Counted from the first letter of the stretch, positions 1 through 8,828 are shown. The stretch is 64,000 bases of DNA from Cyclobacteriaceae bacterium (GCA_028281285.1 JANQKF010000024.1:62001-126000), one strand, 5' to 3'. Numbers and translations are program-made. Notes: generated by a model not told the origin, from the letters alone.

Positions 1-173
1 GTTTTATGCGAAATCAGATCCGAATGATGATTGCACAGTTAGTTCGTTTAGGCAGAGGTGAAATCGACTTGGACTTTATTAAAGCCTCAGTAACCGCGGA
101 TTTCTCCGAACACTTGTCAGAAATTGCACCAGCGTCCGGCTTACAATTGGATTCCGTTTCTTTCACCGGATAG
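1..173 (+). CDS. truA: tRNA pseudouridine synthase A (TruA), C-terminal fragment
   Basis: An open frame enters from the left edge and stops at TAG 171-173, giving about 57 residues. It resembles the TruA C-terminus: a helix with VRLGRGEID corresponding to the family's VGRGK segment, then PASGLQLDSVSF, matching the closing 'P..GLFL..V.Y' strand. TruA isomerises uridines 38-40 of the tRNA anticodon stem, in the cytoplasm. The catalytic Asp lies upstream, outside the window. The last 11 bases overlap the convergent gene ending at 163. The assignment rests on this short but characteristic tail; another member of the TruA fold is possible. Confidence 0.75.
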   Translation, partial: FMRNQIRMMIAQLVRLGRGEIDLDFIKASVTADFSEHLSEIAPASGLQLDSVSFTG

Positions 174-840
174 TCTTTGTGTTCATTTTTTCGAAAGAGC
201 GTTTTACTCTGCTCACAACAGTCGATTCAAATCTCAGCAAGAAGTCTGGGATCTTGTTCATTCCTGATCGAATAGCCATGTAAAAATGAAAGCAAGTAGG
301 CAGGATAGCTGAAATTCCCATAACAATTCCGAAATAGATATTTCTCTTATTATCCATCGGATTTTCAATCGCGTTTTCCAGGCGTTCTCTGTATACCTCT
401 TGCCTGCCGGATAAGTCCGATGCAAGACCCGGATCGACTTCGGTGAGCCTGATCAACCAACTGGAAAAAGAGAAGACGAAAAGCACCCAAAAGGTAGCAA
501 TAACAGCGATTAAGATATCAATCGACAAATGCCCCACGAATCTCCGCAGAGAATTAGATTTCAAGGCCCTTCTGACAATATAGAGCGTTACAAAGAACGA
601 GAGACTGTCAAACACTGCACCCAGTATTCCGACAGGTATTTGCACTTTGAAATAATAGAAAAAGGCACCGCGAATACTCTCAGGAAATGCCGTAAGTGAG
701 GCCCACCAATAGCAGAACACATTCACACCAACAAAGAATAAAAATAATCTGGGATATAGTCTTTTAAACGGAGGCCGGTTCGAGTCATAGTATTGCAACA
801 CATCACCCAAAGAACTTTTCCAGCGTTGTGAAAAACTCAT
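163..840 (-). CDS. Unrecognised multi-pass membrane protein
   Basis: I do not recognise the family. The protein has about 225 residues from the ATG at 840; an in-frame ATG at 876 adds 12 residues that look like read-back. A basic N-terminal region (PPFKRLYPRL) precedes four hydrophobic segments: one near LFLFFVGVNVFCYWWASL, two in the middle around a SLSFFVTLYIVRR stretch and an ILIAVIATFWVLFVFSFSSW stretch, and one near the C-terminus. A charged loop separates segments three and four, and the tail is basic. It follows the yfcC-like gene on the same strand with a ~48-base gap, so co-transcription is plausible, but no function can be inferred. Confidence 0.6.
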   Translation of the reverse strand: MSFSQRWKSSLGDVLQYYDSNRPPFKRLYPRLFLFFVGVNVFCYWWASLTAFPESIRGAFFYYFKVQIPVGILGAVFDSLSFFVTLYIVRRALKSNSLRRFVGHLSIDILIAVIATFWVLFVFSFSSWLIRLTEVDPGLASDLSGRQEVYRERLENAIENPMDNKRNIYFGIVMGISAILPTCFHFYMAIRSGMNKIPDFLLRFESTVVSRVKRSFEKMNTKTIR

Positions 841-887
841 GATCCAAAAATGAAATTCATAGTTACTCAGAATCAAAAATCAACCTC

Positions 888-2378
888 TTAAATTAAGAAT
901 CCGAGGCATAAGATAACGATCCCTACGACCGCTAATCTTAACATTAATGGTGAAACGAATTTCAACCAAGTATTATAATTCACATTCACCATACTCAGGG
1001 AGGGTAAAATAATCCCGGACGGAGCTACGAACATCATCAACCCGAATCCAAAAATGTACGCATTTACAATTTCCTCAGTTGGTACTCCAACAATATTGGC
1101 CAATGCACTCATAATTGGCATGCTAACCAATGCAAGTCCTGATGAGGAAGATATAAAGAAGGCAAGAACAAAGAATACCAGCATCAGGAGTGGTAAGAAT
1201 ACTAAACCTGAAGTATTGCTCACTGCATCTGCTGCATAATTAAGAATTGTGCCACTTATCTTCCCGTCATTCATCACGATAGTAATCCCCCTCGCAACTC
1301 CAATGATCAAGGCTACTCCTAAAAGGTCTTTGGCGCCATCAATAAAAGCCTTAACAAAGGCGCTTTCTCCGGATCGTTGGATCAATCCTAACAAAAATGC
1401 CGCTAACAAGAATAACGCTGTCATTTCTTCGAACCACCAACCCAATGATGACACTCCATAAATCATAAGTACAAACGTGGCACCAAAAAGAATTAACAAG
1501 ACTCTTGTCTTCAGGTCAAGCGAGACACTTGTTCCTTTCGGCTTTATTCCTGCAAAAGGACTCTTGATATCTAATCCATGAAGTAAAGACTTTGATGGGT
1601 CCTTCTTCACTTTTTCGGCATAACGGATTATATAATGAATCGTAATGATCAAGCCAATCACCAACATCGCTAGTCGACTATAAATACCCACTGTCCAACT
1701 GATACCTGCAGCATCAGAAGCAATAATGGTCTCAAAAGGATTAGTAATAGCACCCATTAGTCCAACAGATGACCCCCCGTAGATACAAGCCACCGGCACC
1801 ACCAGGTCATAACCTGCAGCCAGGAATACGGGCACGAGAATTGGATAAAGGGCGACTGTTTCCTCCTGCATACCAAATGTAGTACCACCGATGGCAATCA
1901 AGGTAGTTACCAATATGATCAACCATTTTTCCCTTCCTCGTAATTTGACAGATAAATAGCTGATCCCTTTATCAAAAGCACCTGAAAGCGCAAAGACTCC
2001 AATAAATCCTCCAATGATCAAGACCAGCAAAATAATATCAATGGTTTCATAAATACCCTTGATTGGTGCATATACAATGGCCCAAAATCCCTGTGGTTGA
2101 GACTCCTGTTGAGTATAGGTACCAGGAATGGAAACCGGTCTCCTTATCTTACCTTCCTCAAACTTTGAAAAGTCCATCTGCAATCCCAGGCTATCCAAGG
2201 TTTTTTGTGTTGCGGGTAGTGTCCCAGATTGCCGGCCTTCCACTATAAAAGCTTCTTGAGCAGCATCATATGCCAATGTATCATAGCTGCCTGCCGGCAT
2301 CAGCCAAGTAGCCAATGCACTAATGATGATTATGATGTACAGGACCGTAAATGGACTTGGGAATTTGAATCGCTTCAT
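888..2378 (-). CDS. YfcC family inner-membrane transporter
   Basis: A 496-residue, very hydrophobic protein with about a dozen predicted membrane segments. It opens with FPSPFTVLYIIIIISALATW followed by LMPAGSYD, the signature start of the YfcC/DcuC-like (C4-dicarboxylate and arginine/ornithine antiporter-like) family, and contains GGTTFGMQEETVALYPIL and SSSSGLALVSMPIMSALA stretches typical of these carriers. The ~60-residue soluble insertion after the first segment would be periplasmic. Family members are thought to carry amino acids or small carboxylates, but the substrate cannot be read from sequence. The start at 2378 is only 2 bases from another frame on the plus strand, which argues that the neighbouring acetyltransferase starts later (2441). 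Confidence 0.85.
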   Translation of the reverse strand: MKRFKFPSPFTVLYIIIIISALATWLMPAGSYDTLAYDAAQEAFIVEGRQSGTLPATQKTLDSLGLQMDFSKFEEGKIRRPVSIPGTYTQQESQPQGFWAIVYAPIKGIYETIDIILLVLIIGGFIGVFALSGAFDKGISYLSVKLRGREKWLIILVTTLIAIGGTTFGMQEETVALYPILVPVFLAAGYDLVVPVACIYGGSSVGLMGAITNPFETIIASDAAGISWTVGIYSRLAMLVIGLIITIHYIIRYAEKVKKDPSKSLLHGLDIKSPFAGIKPKGTSVSLDLKTRVLLILFGATFVLMIYGVSSLGWWFEEMTALFLLAAFLLGLIQRSGESAFVKAFIDGAKDLLGVALIIGVARGITIVMNDGKISGTILNYAADAVSNTSGLVFLPLLMLVFFVLAFFISSSSGLALVSMPIMSALANIVGVPTEEIVNAYIFGFGLMMFVAPSGIILPSLSMVNVNYNTWLKFVSPLMLRLAVVGIVILCLGFLI

Positions 2379-2440
2379 GAATGGAAATAATTCTTAAGAT
2401 AACCAATTTGATAAGAAGCACTCATCCCCTATTTTCCAAC

Positions 2441-2983
2441 ATGGTTGAATCCATAGAACCCAGATTAGTAGAATGTAGCGAAGAAGACCTCGAGACACTT
2501 GTGAAAATCTCAAAACATACTTTTGTCAATACATTCCAAGAATTCAATGACCCAAATGACTTTAATGCCTATGTGGAAAAGGCATTCACGTCCCAACAGA
2601 TTCTATCCGAATTGAATAATCCCGACTCAGCATTCTACTTCGTCAAGGTCAAGGATCAAATCGCAGGTTACCTGAAATTAAACTTTGGTCCTGCTCAAAC
2701 CGAATTCAAAGAACCAGAAACGATGGAGATCGAAAGGATTTATGCTAACGCAGAATTTCAAGGAAAAGGCATTGGAAAGTTGATGATGGATTTCGCAATT
2801 AAGCAAGCTCGTTCAAAATCCATGGAATACATTTGGCTGGGGGTTTGGGAACATAACCCAAAGGCAATTGCCTTTTACAGGAAATATGACTTCTATCAAT
2901 TCGATAAACACAGCTTTAAACTGGGCACCGATTTGCAAACCGATATCCTTATGAAGCTGGACCTGGTTTATCCAACGAATTAA
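2441..2983 (+). CDS. GNAT N-acetyltransferase, PaiA-like
   Basis: About 180 residues from the ATG at 2441. An upstream in-frame ATG at 2381 would add 20 residues and leave only 2 bases to the divergent gene, so I prefer the internal start. The acetyl-CoA-binding motif A is clear: IERIYANAEFQGKGIGKLMM (Q/R-x-x-G-x-G/A). It is followed by WLGVWEHNPKAIAFYRKYDF, the WEHN..A..FY signature of PaiA-like spermidine/spermine and small-amine acetyltransferases. The predicted reaction is acetyl transfer from acetyl-CoA to a small amine in the cytoplasm; the actual substrate is unknown. It is divergent from the YfcC-type transporter, so the two share a very short control region. Confidence 0.85.
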   Translation: MVESIEPRLVECSEEDLETLVKISKHTFVNTFQEFNDPNDFNAYVEKAFTSQQILSELNNPDSAFYFVKVKDQIAGYLKLNFGPAQTEFKEPETMEIERIYANAEFQGKGIGKLMMDFAIKQARSKSMEYIWLGVWEHNPKAIAFYRKYDFYQFDKHSFKLGTDLQTDILMKLDLVYPTN

Positions 2984-3043
2984 TTAAGACTTTCATAATA
3001 GCTAGGAATCAATATCTTAGTGAACCTAAAACTTAAACTACCT

Positions 3044-4180
3044 ATGACCATAGGCCTTTTGAAGGAACCATCCGGAGAAAACAGGGTGGCCTTATTACCT
3101 GAAAGTGTCAAAGCACTTGTCAATCTCAAAACAGAAATAGTCATCGAATCGGGAGCCGGCAACAATGCCGCGGCATCAGATGGGGATTATACTGAAGCAG
3201 GTGGGAAAATAGCTTCCAGAAATGACGCTCTTAATTGTGATGTTGTCCTTGGGATCAACCCACCCACCAATGAAGAAATTGACGGTTTGTCTCCTAAACA
3301 AGTGTTGATTTGTGTGTTCCAGCCTCTCTCCAACCGGGAATTGGTTGAGAAGTTCATGGAAAAAGATCTCACCACTTTTAGTCTTGACAATATACCACGG
3401 ACTACTCGAGCACAGGCTATGGACGTGCTTTCGTCCATGGCAACGGTCGCAGGTTACAAGGCAGTGTTGCTGGCTGCATCAAATTCACCAAGATTCTTCC
3501 CAATGTTTATGACTGCTGCGGGAAGTATTGTCCCCTCCAAAGTCTTGGTTCTGGGTGCAGGAGTAGCAGGATTACAGGCCATTGCCACTGCCAAAAGACT
3601 AGGTGCCGTAGTAGAAGCTTTTGATGTACGTGCCGCAGCTGAAGAGGAAGTATTGAGTCTTGGAGCCAAGTTCATTAAAGTGGAAGGCGCACAAGATGAC
3701 ACCTCGGCCGGTGGGTACGCAGTAGAACAAACGGAAGAATATAAAGCCAAGCAACGCGCCCTGGTTCAAGAGCATGCCAGTAAATCGAATGTGATCATAA
3801 CAACAGCCCAAATTCCAGGTAGAACTGCTCCCATCCTGGTTACCAGGGAAACAGTCAAGGCAATGTCGAATGGTTCTGTAATAGTCGATTTGGCGGCCTC
3901 CACAGGCGGTAATTGTGAGCTTACTGAAAATGACCAAATGATCACTGTGGACGGGGTGACCGTTATTGGTAACTCAAACCTTGCTTCTACACTACCCATG
4001 GATGCAAGCAAAATGTTTGGCAAAAACGTGGTCAACTTTATGAAATTAATCATTGGTGAAGAAGGCGAGTTAAATCTCAATTTCGAAGATGATATTGTTC
4101 AAAACACTTGTGTCACTCACGACAAAGACGTGAGAAGTGAACGTGTAAAAAACATCTTTTTCCAAGCCGTAAATTCTTAA
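3044..4180 (+). CDS. pntAA: NAD(P) transhydrogenase subunit alpha 1 (PntAA)
   Basis: About 378 residues from ATG 3044; a GTG at 3020 would add eight residues but the family starts at MTIGLLKEPSGENRVAL. This is the peripheral NAD(H)-binding domain I of proton-translocating transhydrogenase, which passes hydride between NADH and NADP+ coupled to proton flow. Visible signatures are RTTRAQAMDVLSSMA, the Rossmann loop VLGAGVAGLQAIATAKRLGA followed by an acidic Asp (FDVRAA), and the hinge-like region before the C-terminus. The alpha chain is split: it ends after domain I and the membrane part is the next gene, 6 bases downstream. With pntAB and pntB it forms a compact operon ended by the hairpin at 5941. 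Confidence 0.95.
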   Translation: MTIGLLKEPSGENRVALLPESVKALVNLKTEIVIESGAGNNAAASDGDYTEAGGKIASRNDALNCDVVLGINPPTNEEIDGLSPKQVLICVFQPLSNRELVEKFMEKDLTTFSLDNIPRTTRAQAMDVLSSMATVAGYKAVLLAASNSPRFFPMFMTAAGSIVPSKVLVLGAGVAGLQAIATAKRLGAVVEAFDVRAAAEEEVLSLGAKFIKVEGAQDDTSAGGYAVEQTEEYKAKQRALVQEHASKSNVIITTAQIPGRTAPILVTRETVKAMSNGSVIVDLAASTGGNCELTENDQMITVDGVTVIGNSNLASTLPMDASKMFGKNVVNFMKLIIGEEGELNLNFEDDIVQNTCVTHDKDVRSERVKNIFFQAVNS

Positions 4181-4186
4181 ATCAGA

Positions 4187-4501
4187 ATGGATCAAATACT
4201 AACCCTTTTCTATGAAAACAGGGAATTCATATTCCTTATCATAGTTTCAATCTTTCTCGGAATCGAAGTAATATCCAATGTACCTGCTGTTTTGCATACG
4301 CCACTCATGTCTGGTGCAAATGCAATCCATGGTGTAGTGATTATCGGTTCTATCATCATCATGTTGGAAGCAGATCCAACGAATTACTTTGCTCTAATTC
4401 TTGGCTTCCTTGCGGTTGTACTGGGGACGCTAAATGTTGTTGGAGGATTCGTGGTGACCAACAGGATGCTGGAAATGTTCAAGAAGAAAGACAAAAAGTA
4501 A
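4187..4501 (+). CDS. pntAB: NAD(P) transhydrogenase subunit alpha 2 (PntAB)
   Basis: A 104-residue membrane protein with three to four hydrophobic segments, containing GIEVISNVPAVLHTPLMSGA and NAIHGVVIIGSIIIM, the conserved signature of the PntA membrane domain with its conserved His. It supplies part of the proton channel (domain II) that works with PntB. It lies 6 bases after pntAA and 6 bases before pntB. The separate small AB subunit is the three-gene arrangement common in many bacteria, unlike the fused PntA of E. coli. Confidence 0.95.
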   Translation: MDQILTLFYENREFIFLIIVSIFLGIEVISNVPAVLHTPLMSGANAIHGVVIIGSIIIMLEADPTNYFALILGFLAVVLGTLNVVGGFVVTNRMLEMFKKKDKK

Positions 4502-4507
4502 GCGATC

Positions 4508-5917
4508 ATGACAGGATTATTAGGAAATAGCATTCTCGAAATCTGTTATATCGCAGCTTCGATTACATTCATTTTAGGGCTAAAAATGTTGAGTAGCCCG
4601 GATAAGGCAAGAAAAGGGAATTTGTATGCAGCCTATGGAATGGGATTGGCTATCGTAGCCACCATTCTGTTTAAAGAAGAATTCTCCTCCGAAAAGACGC
4701 TTAATTATGTGCTCATCTTTGCCGGTCTTCTAGTGGGTACATTGATTGGTACCCGAATGGCCCTTAAGGTAAAAATGACTGCCATGCCTCAAATGGTGTC
4801 CTTCTTTAATGGTATGGGAGGTGCCTGTGCTGCTGTTATTTCGTTGGTCGAGTTTGACCATTTGATGCATACCGGAGAATTTGACCTGGGCCTAATCATT
4901 GTGATTGTACTGGGATTGATTATTGGATCGGTTTCGTTCTCCGGAAGTATAATCGCTTACGGTAAATTGGAAGGCAAAATTGGCGATAAGGCACTCCCTG
5001 CCGGCCAAATTTTGAACATTGTACTGTTACTGGGTATCCTTGGCCTTGGTGCTTATGTCACTGTAATGGATGTACCGAATGAAATGTTTATCTATATCAT
5101 TCTGGGGCTCTCGTTGCTCTATGGAATTCTCTTTGTGATGCCTATTGGTGGTGCAGACATGCCCGTTGTGATCTCGCTCCTCAACAGTTTTACCGGAATG
5201 GCAGCAGCCTTTGGAGGGTTCCTTTATGATAATCAAGCCATGCTTACGGGTGGTATCCTGGTGGGATCAGCAGGAACAATCCTCACAGTCTTGATGTGCC
5301 AAGCGATGAACCGGTCGCTTACCAATGTGATCATCGGATCATTTGGTGGCGGTGGAGCAGCAGCCGGAGGAGATAAGGAACAAGGTACTGTAAAAGAGGT
5401 CACGGCAACTGATGCTGCGATCCTACTAGCTTATGCAAGCAAGGTGTCTGTAGTTCCTGGTTATGGGCTCGCTGTAGCGCAGGCGCAACATACAGTACAT
5501 AGCCTTGAAAAGGCCTTGGAAGAGAAAGGTATTGACTTCACTTATGCCATTCACCCTGTTGCCGGACGAATGCCCGGGCATATGAATGTGCTTCTTGCTG
5601 AAGCAGATGTCCCCTATCCGAAGCTTTTGGAGATGGAAGATGCCAATGACCAAATGGCCAATACGGATGTAGTACTCGTGATCGGTGCGAATGATGTGGT
5701 TAATCCGGCAGCTGAGAATGATCCTTCCAGTCCAATTTATGGAATGCCGATCATTGATGTGCTTTCGGCCAAGAACATCATTGTAATGAAACGAAGTATG
5801 GGTAAAGGTTATGCTGGAATCGAAAATGAACTCTTCTTCCATGACAAAAACCGCATGCTCTTTGGAGATGCTAAGGATTCGCTGGAAAGCTTGATTTCCG
5901 AGGTGAAGAACCTGTAA
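4508..5917 (+). CDS. pntB: NAD(P) transhydrogenase subunit beta (PntB)
   Basis: A 469-residue protein of the usual family length. The N-terminal ~265 residues are membrane-spanning and include QMVSFFNGMGGACAAVISLVE and GSVSFSGSIIAYGKLEGK, both diagnostic of PntB. A Gly/Ala linker (FGGGGAAAGG) leads to the NADP(H)-binding domain III, with VVPGYGLAVAQAQH, HPVAGRMPGHMNVLLAEA and VLVIGANDVVNPAA, then VMKRSMGKGYAGIENELFF near the C-terminus. Together with PntAA and PntAB it uses the proton gradient to make NADPH from NADH. It is the last gene of the operon and is followed after 23 bases by an intrinsic terminator. Confidence 0.96.
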   Translation: MTGLLGNSILEICYIAASITFILGLKMLSSPDKARKGNLYAAYGMGLAIVATILFKEEFSSEKTLNYVLIFAGLLVGTLIGTRMALKVKMTAMPQMVSFFNGMGGACAAVISLVEFDHLMHTGEFDLGLIIVIVLGLIIGSVSFSGSIIAYGKLEGKIGDKALPAGQILNIVLLLGILGLGAYVTVMDVPNEMFIYIILGLSLLYGILFVMPIGGADMPVVISLLNSFTGMAAAFGGFLYDNQAMLTGGILVGSAGTILTVLMCQAMNRSLTNVIIGSFGGGGAAAGGDKEQGTVKEVTATDAAILLAYASKVSVVPGYGLAVAQAQHTVHSLEKALEEKGIDFTYAIHPVAGRMPGHMNVLLAEADVPYPKLLEMEDANDQMANTDVVLVIGANDVVNPAAENDPSSPIYGMPIIDVLSAKNIIVMKRSMGKGYAGIENELFFHDKNRMLFGDAKDSLESLISEVKNL

Positions 5918-5940
5918 TCTCAAAGTACGATTTTATTTGT

Positions 5941-5975
5941 AATAGCCTTGGGTTTCGGCTCAGGGCTATTTTAGT
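5941..5975 (+). terminator. Intrinsic terminator of the pnt operon
   Basis: A 10-bp stem, AATAGCCTTG at 5941-5950 with CAGGGCTATT at 5961-5970 (one U-G pair), encloses a 10-base loop. It is followed by a short T-rich tail (TTTTAGTTT). It lies 24 bases after the pntB stop and just before ywbE, so ywbE probably has its own promoter or relies on read-through. Confidence 0.7.
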
Positions 5976-5982
5976 TTGCAGT

Positions 5983-6177
5983 ATGGACGGAAAAAACAGG
6001 AAGGACATTCAAGTAGGCTCGGAGGTCAATATCGTACTCAAGCAGGATCAACGATCGGGGAATCTAACCCATGGTTTCGTAAAGGACATTCTTACCCACT
6101 CCTCATTTCATCCCCATGGAATCAAAGTGCGTCTGGAAGATGGTCAGGTGGGTCGGGTGAAGGAAATTCTTACATAA
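5983..6177 (+). CDS. ywbE: YwbE family protein (DUF2196)
   Basis: A 64-residue protein that matches the YwbE family over its whole length: MDGKNRKDIQVGSEVNIVLK, the QDQRSGNLTHGFVKDILT core, then HPHGIKVRLEDGQVGRVKEI. The family is small, soluble and of unknown biochemical role; its KOW-like pattern of alternating short strands suggests nucleic-acid or ribosome association, which is inference only. An alternative frame starting at 5976 overlaps it but lacks family similarity. It sits between the pnt terminator and a dispersed repeat element. Confidence 0.85.
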   Translation: MDGKNRKDIQVGSEVNIVLKQDQRSGNLTHGFVKDILTHSSFHPHGIKVRLEDGQVGRVKEILT

Positions 6178-6181
6178 AATT

Positions 6182-6263
6182 GGCATTCTGAACCTGTCTG
6201 CAGACAGGCAGGCTCGTTTCAGAATCTCTGTATATTCAGATCCTGAACTGAATTCAGGGTGAC
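6182..6263. repeat. Dispersed intergenic repeat, copy H (with nested palindrome)
   Basis: The element starts GGCATTCTGAA and ends TTCAGGGTGAC, an imperfect terminal inverted repeat. It contains the perfect 16-bp palindrome CCTGTCTGCAGACAGG at 6193-6208. It belongs to the same family as the elements at 33.5, 33.9, 38.6, 38.7, 39.5, 39.7 and 61.7 kb. Its right end reaches to 17 bases before the truC start at 6280. Confidence 0.6.
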
Positions 6264-6279
6264 ATTTTTATCTTTGGTT

Positions 6280-6975
6280 GTGCTCGAAATTGTTTACGAA
6301 GACGAATACCTAATCGCAATTAATAAACCTCACGGCTTATTAGTACACCGCTCTCCTATTGCCAGAAATACTGATGTTTTTGCGGTTCAGGAATTGCGGA
6401 ATCAAATCGATCAGCATGTGTTCCCTGTACATAGATTGGATCGAAAAACGTCTGGCGTGCTATTGTTCTCTAAGGACAAGGAAATCCTCTCTCAGATTCA
6501 GTTACAGTTTGCTGACCAAAAAACAAACAAGACCTATTGGGCAGTCGTCAGAGGATATACTGAAGATTCTGGAATTGTTGATTACCCGCTTAAAAATGAC
6601 AAGGGCAAGATTCAAGAAGCCATCACCGAATACAAAACCCTATTCAGAACAGAGCTACCAGTTCCATTTGGTAAACACCAAACCTCAAGGTATTCCATGG
6701 TAGAGGCCTACCCCAGAACAGGTCGTATGCACCAATTGAGAAAGCACTTTGCCCATATCCTGCATCCGATAATCGGAGACCGTCCACATGGCTGCAACAA
6801 ACAGAATAGGTTATTCAAAGAGAAATGGAACATGACCACCATGTTACTCCATGCCACCAAACTGGAGCTAAGTCATCCTTTAACCGGGGACCCTATTGGG
6901 ATAGAAGCCGGATTACACTCAGAATTTAAACGGATAATGAAAGTAATGAATTGGTCAATCCTCCAACCCAAATAG
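6280..6975 (+). CDS. truC: tRNA pseudouridine(65) synthase TruC-like
   Basis: About 231 residues. The frame is open from a GTG at 6259, but that codon lies inside a repeat element; the GTG at 6280 gives MLEIVYEDEYLIAINKPHGL, the normal TruC start. RluA-superfamily signatures follow in order: NKPHGLLVHRS, the catalytic-Asp motif HRLDRKTSGVLL, and GRMHQLRKHFAHILHPIIGD, then MLLHATKLELSHPLTGDPI. The TruC-type enzyme makes pseudouridine at tRNA position 65. Its last 21 bases overlap the convergent PPK2 gene (stop at 6955). Assignment to TruC rather than another RluA subgroup is based on overall resemblance. Confidence 0.85.
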   Translation: MLEIVYEDEYLIAINKPHGLLVHRSPIARNTDVFAVQELRNQIDQHVFPVHRLDRKTSGVLLFSKDKEILSQIQLQFADQKTNKTYWAVVRGYTEDSGIVDYPLKNDKGKIQEAITEYKTLFRTELPVPFGKHQTSRYSMVEAYPRTGRMHQLRKHFAHILHPIIGDRPHGCNKQNRLFKEKWNMTTMLLHATKLELSHPLTGDPIGIEAGLHSEFKRIMKVMNWSILQPK

Positions 6976-7758
6976 TTCTTTTTGCTGGTATGGAATTCTG
7001 CCCAATAAATGCTCAATAGCTTTGACTCTTGCTGAAGTTTTGCGATTGGCCTTGAGTATTATCCAAGGGTTCTTGTCAGTATGGGTATGGGCAAACATCC
7101 GCTCCTTGTAGTCAGTGTAAGTATCCCACAATTCCTGGGCTCTCTCATCTACGGGAGACATTTTCCAACGCTTAAGCGGGTTTGACTTAATGTCCTCAAA
7201 TCTTCGAGCCTGCTCCTCTTTAGTAATGGAAAAGTAGAACTTCACTAAGATGATCCCATCATTAATGAGCATAGATTCAAAATTATTCACCTCATTCATG
7301 AACCTATTGTATTCCTCATTTGTGCAAAAGCCATTTACTGGCTCCACAACCGCCCTATTGTACCAGCTCCTGTCGAACAAGACAATCTCTCCCGGGTTTG
7401 GAAGTTTATTGATATATCGTTGAAAATACCATTGACCCCGCTCCTGTTCCGTGGGTTTCGGAAGTGCGACCACCTTATAGTGTCTCGGATTAATATAGTG
7501 TGTTATCCTCCGTATAGCCCCGCCCTTACCAGCAGCATCTCGGCCCTCAAAAAGAATGCAAACCCGCTGATTCTTATCAATTACCCACTGTTGCATTTTG
7601 ATGAGTTCAACCTGCAACCTTTCCAAGTAACGTTCATACTTCATATACCGAAGTACCCTATTCGGATTGACCTCCTCTCCTTGCTGCAACATCATCTTTA
7701 CCGCACGATTTGTACTCAGCAGTCTTAGTTCTTTATCGGTGAAATTGAAAGCGTTCAT
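6955..7758 (-). CDS. ppk2: Polyphosphate kinase 2 family protein (downstream copy)
   Basis: A 267-residue single-domain PPK2. Walker A is GRDAAGKGG at residues 72-80. The Walker B/active-site segment is VLFDRSWYNRAVVEPVNGF, and the lid region contains ARRFEDIKSNPLKRWKMSPV followed by a conserved Tyr/Arg stretch. PPK2 enzymes transfer phosphate between inorganic polyphosphate and nucleoside mono- or diphosphates, in the cytoplasm. Nucleotide preference (class) cannot be fixed by eye, but the short one-domain form with this lid matches class I. It is the second gene of a tandem pair, one base after the upstream stop (TAG-T-ATG arrangement), so translation is probably coupled. Confidence 0.93.
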   Translation of the reverse strand: MNAFNFTDKELRLLSTNRAVKMMLQQGEEVNPNRVLRYMKYERYLERLQVELIKMQQWVIDKNQRVCILFEGRDAAGKGGAIRRITHYINPRHYKVVALPKPTEQERGQWYFQRYINKLPNPGEIVLFDRSWYNRAVVEPVNGFCTNEEYNRFMNEVNNFESMLINDGIILVKFYFSITKEEQARRFEDIKSNPLKRWKMSPVDERAQELWDTYTDYKERMFAHTHTDKNPWIILKANRKTSARVKAIEHLLGRIPYQQKELFGLED

Positions 7759-7759
7759 A

Positions 7760-8659
7760 CTAATCCAAATGATAAATTGATCGATGGAACCTCATTACGA
7801 TATTTGGGTCGGGCAGTACCCTGGTCTCAGCGGTATCCTTTCCTTCATATTCGAAATTGGACAATACGTGTCTTATACTCTCCAATCTTGCCAGTTTCTT
7901 GGTATTGGTCTTGATGATTGTCCAGGGACTGAATGATGTATGCGTTCGAGCAAACATCTGCTCTTTGTAATAAGTGTATTTATCCCAAAGTTCCTGTCCC
8001 TTTTCATCTACCGGACTTAGCTTCCAATTTTTTAAAGGATTCTTGCGCCTCTCTTCAAATCGCCTGCTTTGTTCCTCTTTTTCAACTGAAAACCAAAACT
8101 TTATCAAATCAACGCCATCTTCGAAGAGCATATGCTCGAATTCGGTGACTTGCCTCATGAATTCATCATATTGTTCGGGTGTACAGAAACCCATTACTGG
8201 TTCAACAACTGCCCGATTGTACCAACTTCGATCAAAGAAAACGATCTCCCCTCTATTCGGAAGCTCCTTAATATATCGTCTGAAATACCATTGTCCCATT
8301 TCGAGGTCAGTGGGCTTGGTGAGCGCCACAATCCTCATGGCCCTGGGGTTTAGGTGCTCAGTGAATCGCTTTATTGAGCCCCCTTTGCCCGCGGCATCAC
8401 GACCCTCAAAGATTATAATCACCCGTCTCTCAGTCTTTTGAATCCAGCGCTGGAGCTTTACCAATTGCACTTGTAATTGTATCAATTGGCGCTCATAGCT
8501 CATATTGAACTTTGCCTTTTCCAAATCTCGACCCTTATCCAACAGGACCTTTTCTAAATCAGTCGCTGATTTGATTGCTGCAAAATTCTTATTTGTTAAT
8601 AATGGACGTTCGCTGACCGATTCGTCCATTGCCTCATCTGTGATTATAAACTCTCCCAT
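7760..8659 (-). CDS. ppk2: Polyphosphate kinase 2 family protein (upstream copy)
   Basis: A 299-residue paralogue of the gene that follows it. It shares Walker A GRDAAGKGG (residues 86-94), FFDRSWYNRAVVEPVMGFC and RRFEERRKNPLKNWKLSPVD. It has a longer acidic N-terminal extension (about 30 residues, rich in Asp/Glu) and a ~30-residue C-terminal extension ending in MRFHRSIYHLD that the other copy lacks. The pair is clearly diverged, which suggests separate nucleotide preferences or a hetero-oligomer; both are inference. The gene is the first of a two-gene operon and is divergent from the secreted protein at 8829. Confidence 0.93.
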   Translation of the reverse strand: MGEFIITDEAMDESVSERPLLTNKNFAAIKSATDLEKVLLDKGRDLEKAKFNMSYERQLIQLQVQLVKLQRWIQKTERRVIIIFEGRDAAGKGGSIKRFTEHLNPRAMRIVALTKPTDLEMGQWYFRRYIKELPNRGEIVFFDRSWYNRAVVEPVMGFCTPEQYDEFMRQVTEFEHMLFEDGVDLIKFWFSVEKEEQSRRFEERRKNPLKNWKLSPVDEKGQELWDKYTYYKEQMFARTHTSFSPWTIIKTNTKKLARLESIRHVLSNFEYEGKDTAETRVLPDPNIVMRFHRSIYHLD

Positions 8660-8828
8660 AAAGCCGGCAAAACACCAATATACATATTCAACTTTAACTC
8701 CATATTATGAGTGAGTAAAAAGGTCAATGCATTTTGTTAATGGTTGTTAATCTATGTGGATTGACACCCGGATGACTGGTAAAAAATGAAATTATGCCCT
8801 ACTTTCGTTTGCTCATATGATCGGTGCT

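Noticed and set aside
5426-5923. 165-codon minus-strand frame opposite pntB
   Set aside because: Lies entirely opposite a certain pntB coding region; composition (His/Ile-rich) is that of an antisense shadow.
6259-6279. GTG at 6259 as the truC start
   Set aside because: It lies in the terminal part of a dispersed repeat; the GTG at 6280 gives the family N-terminus.
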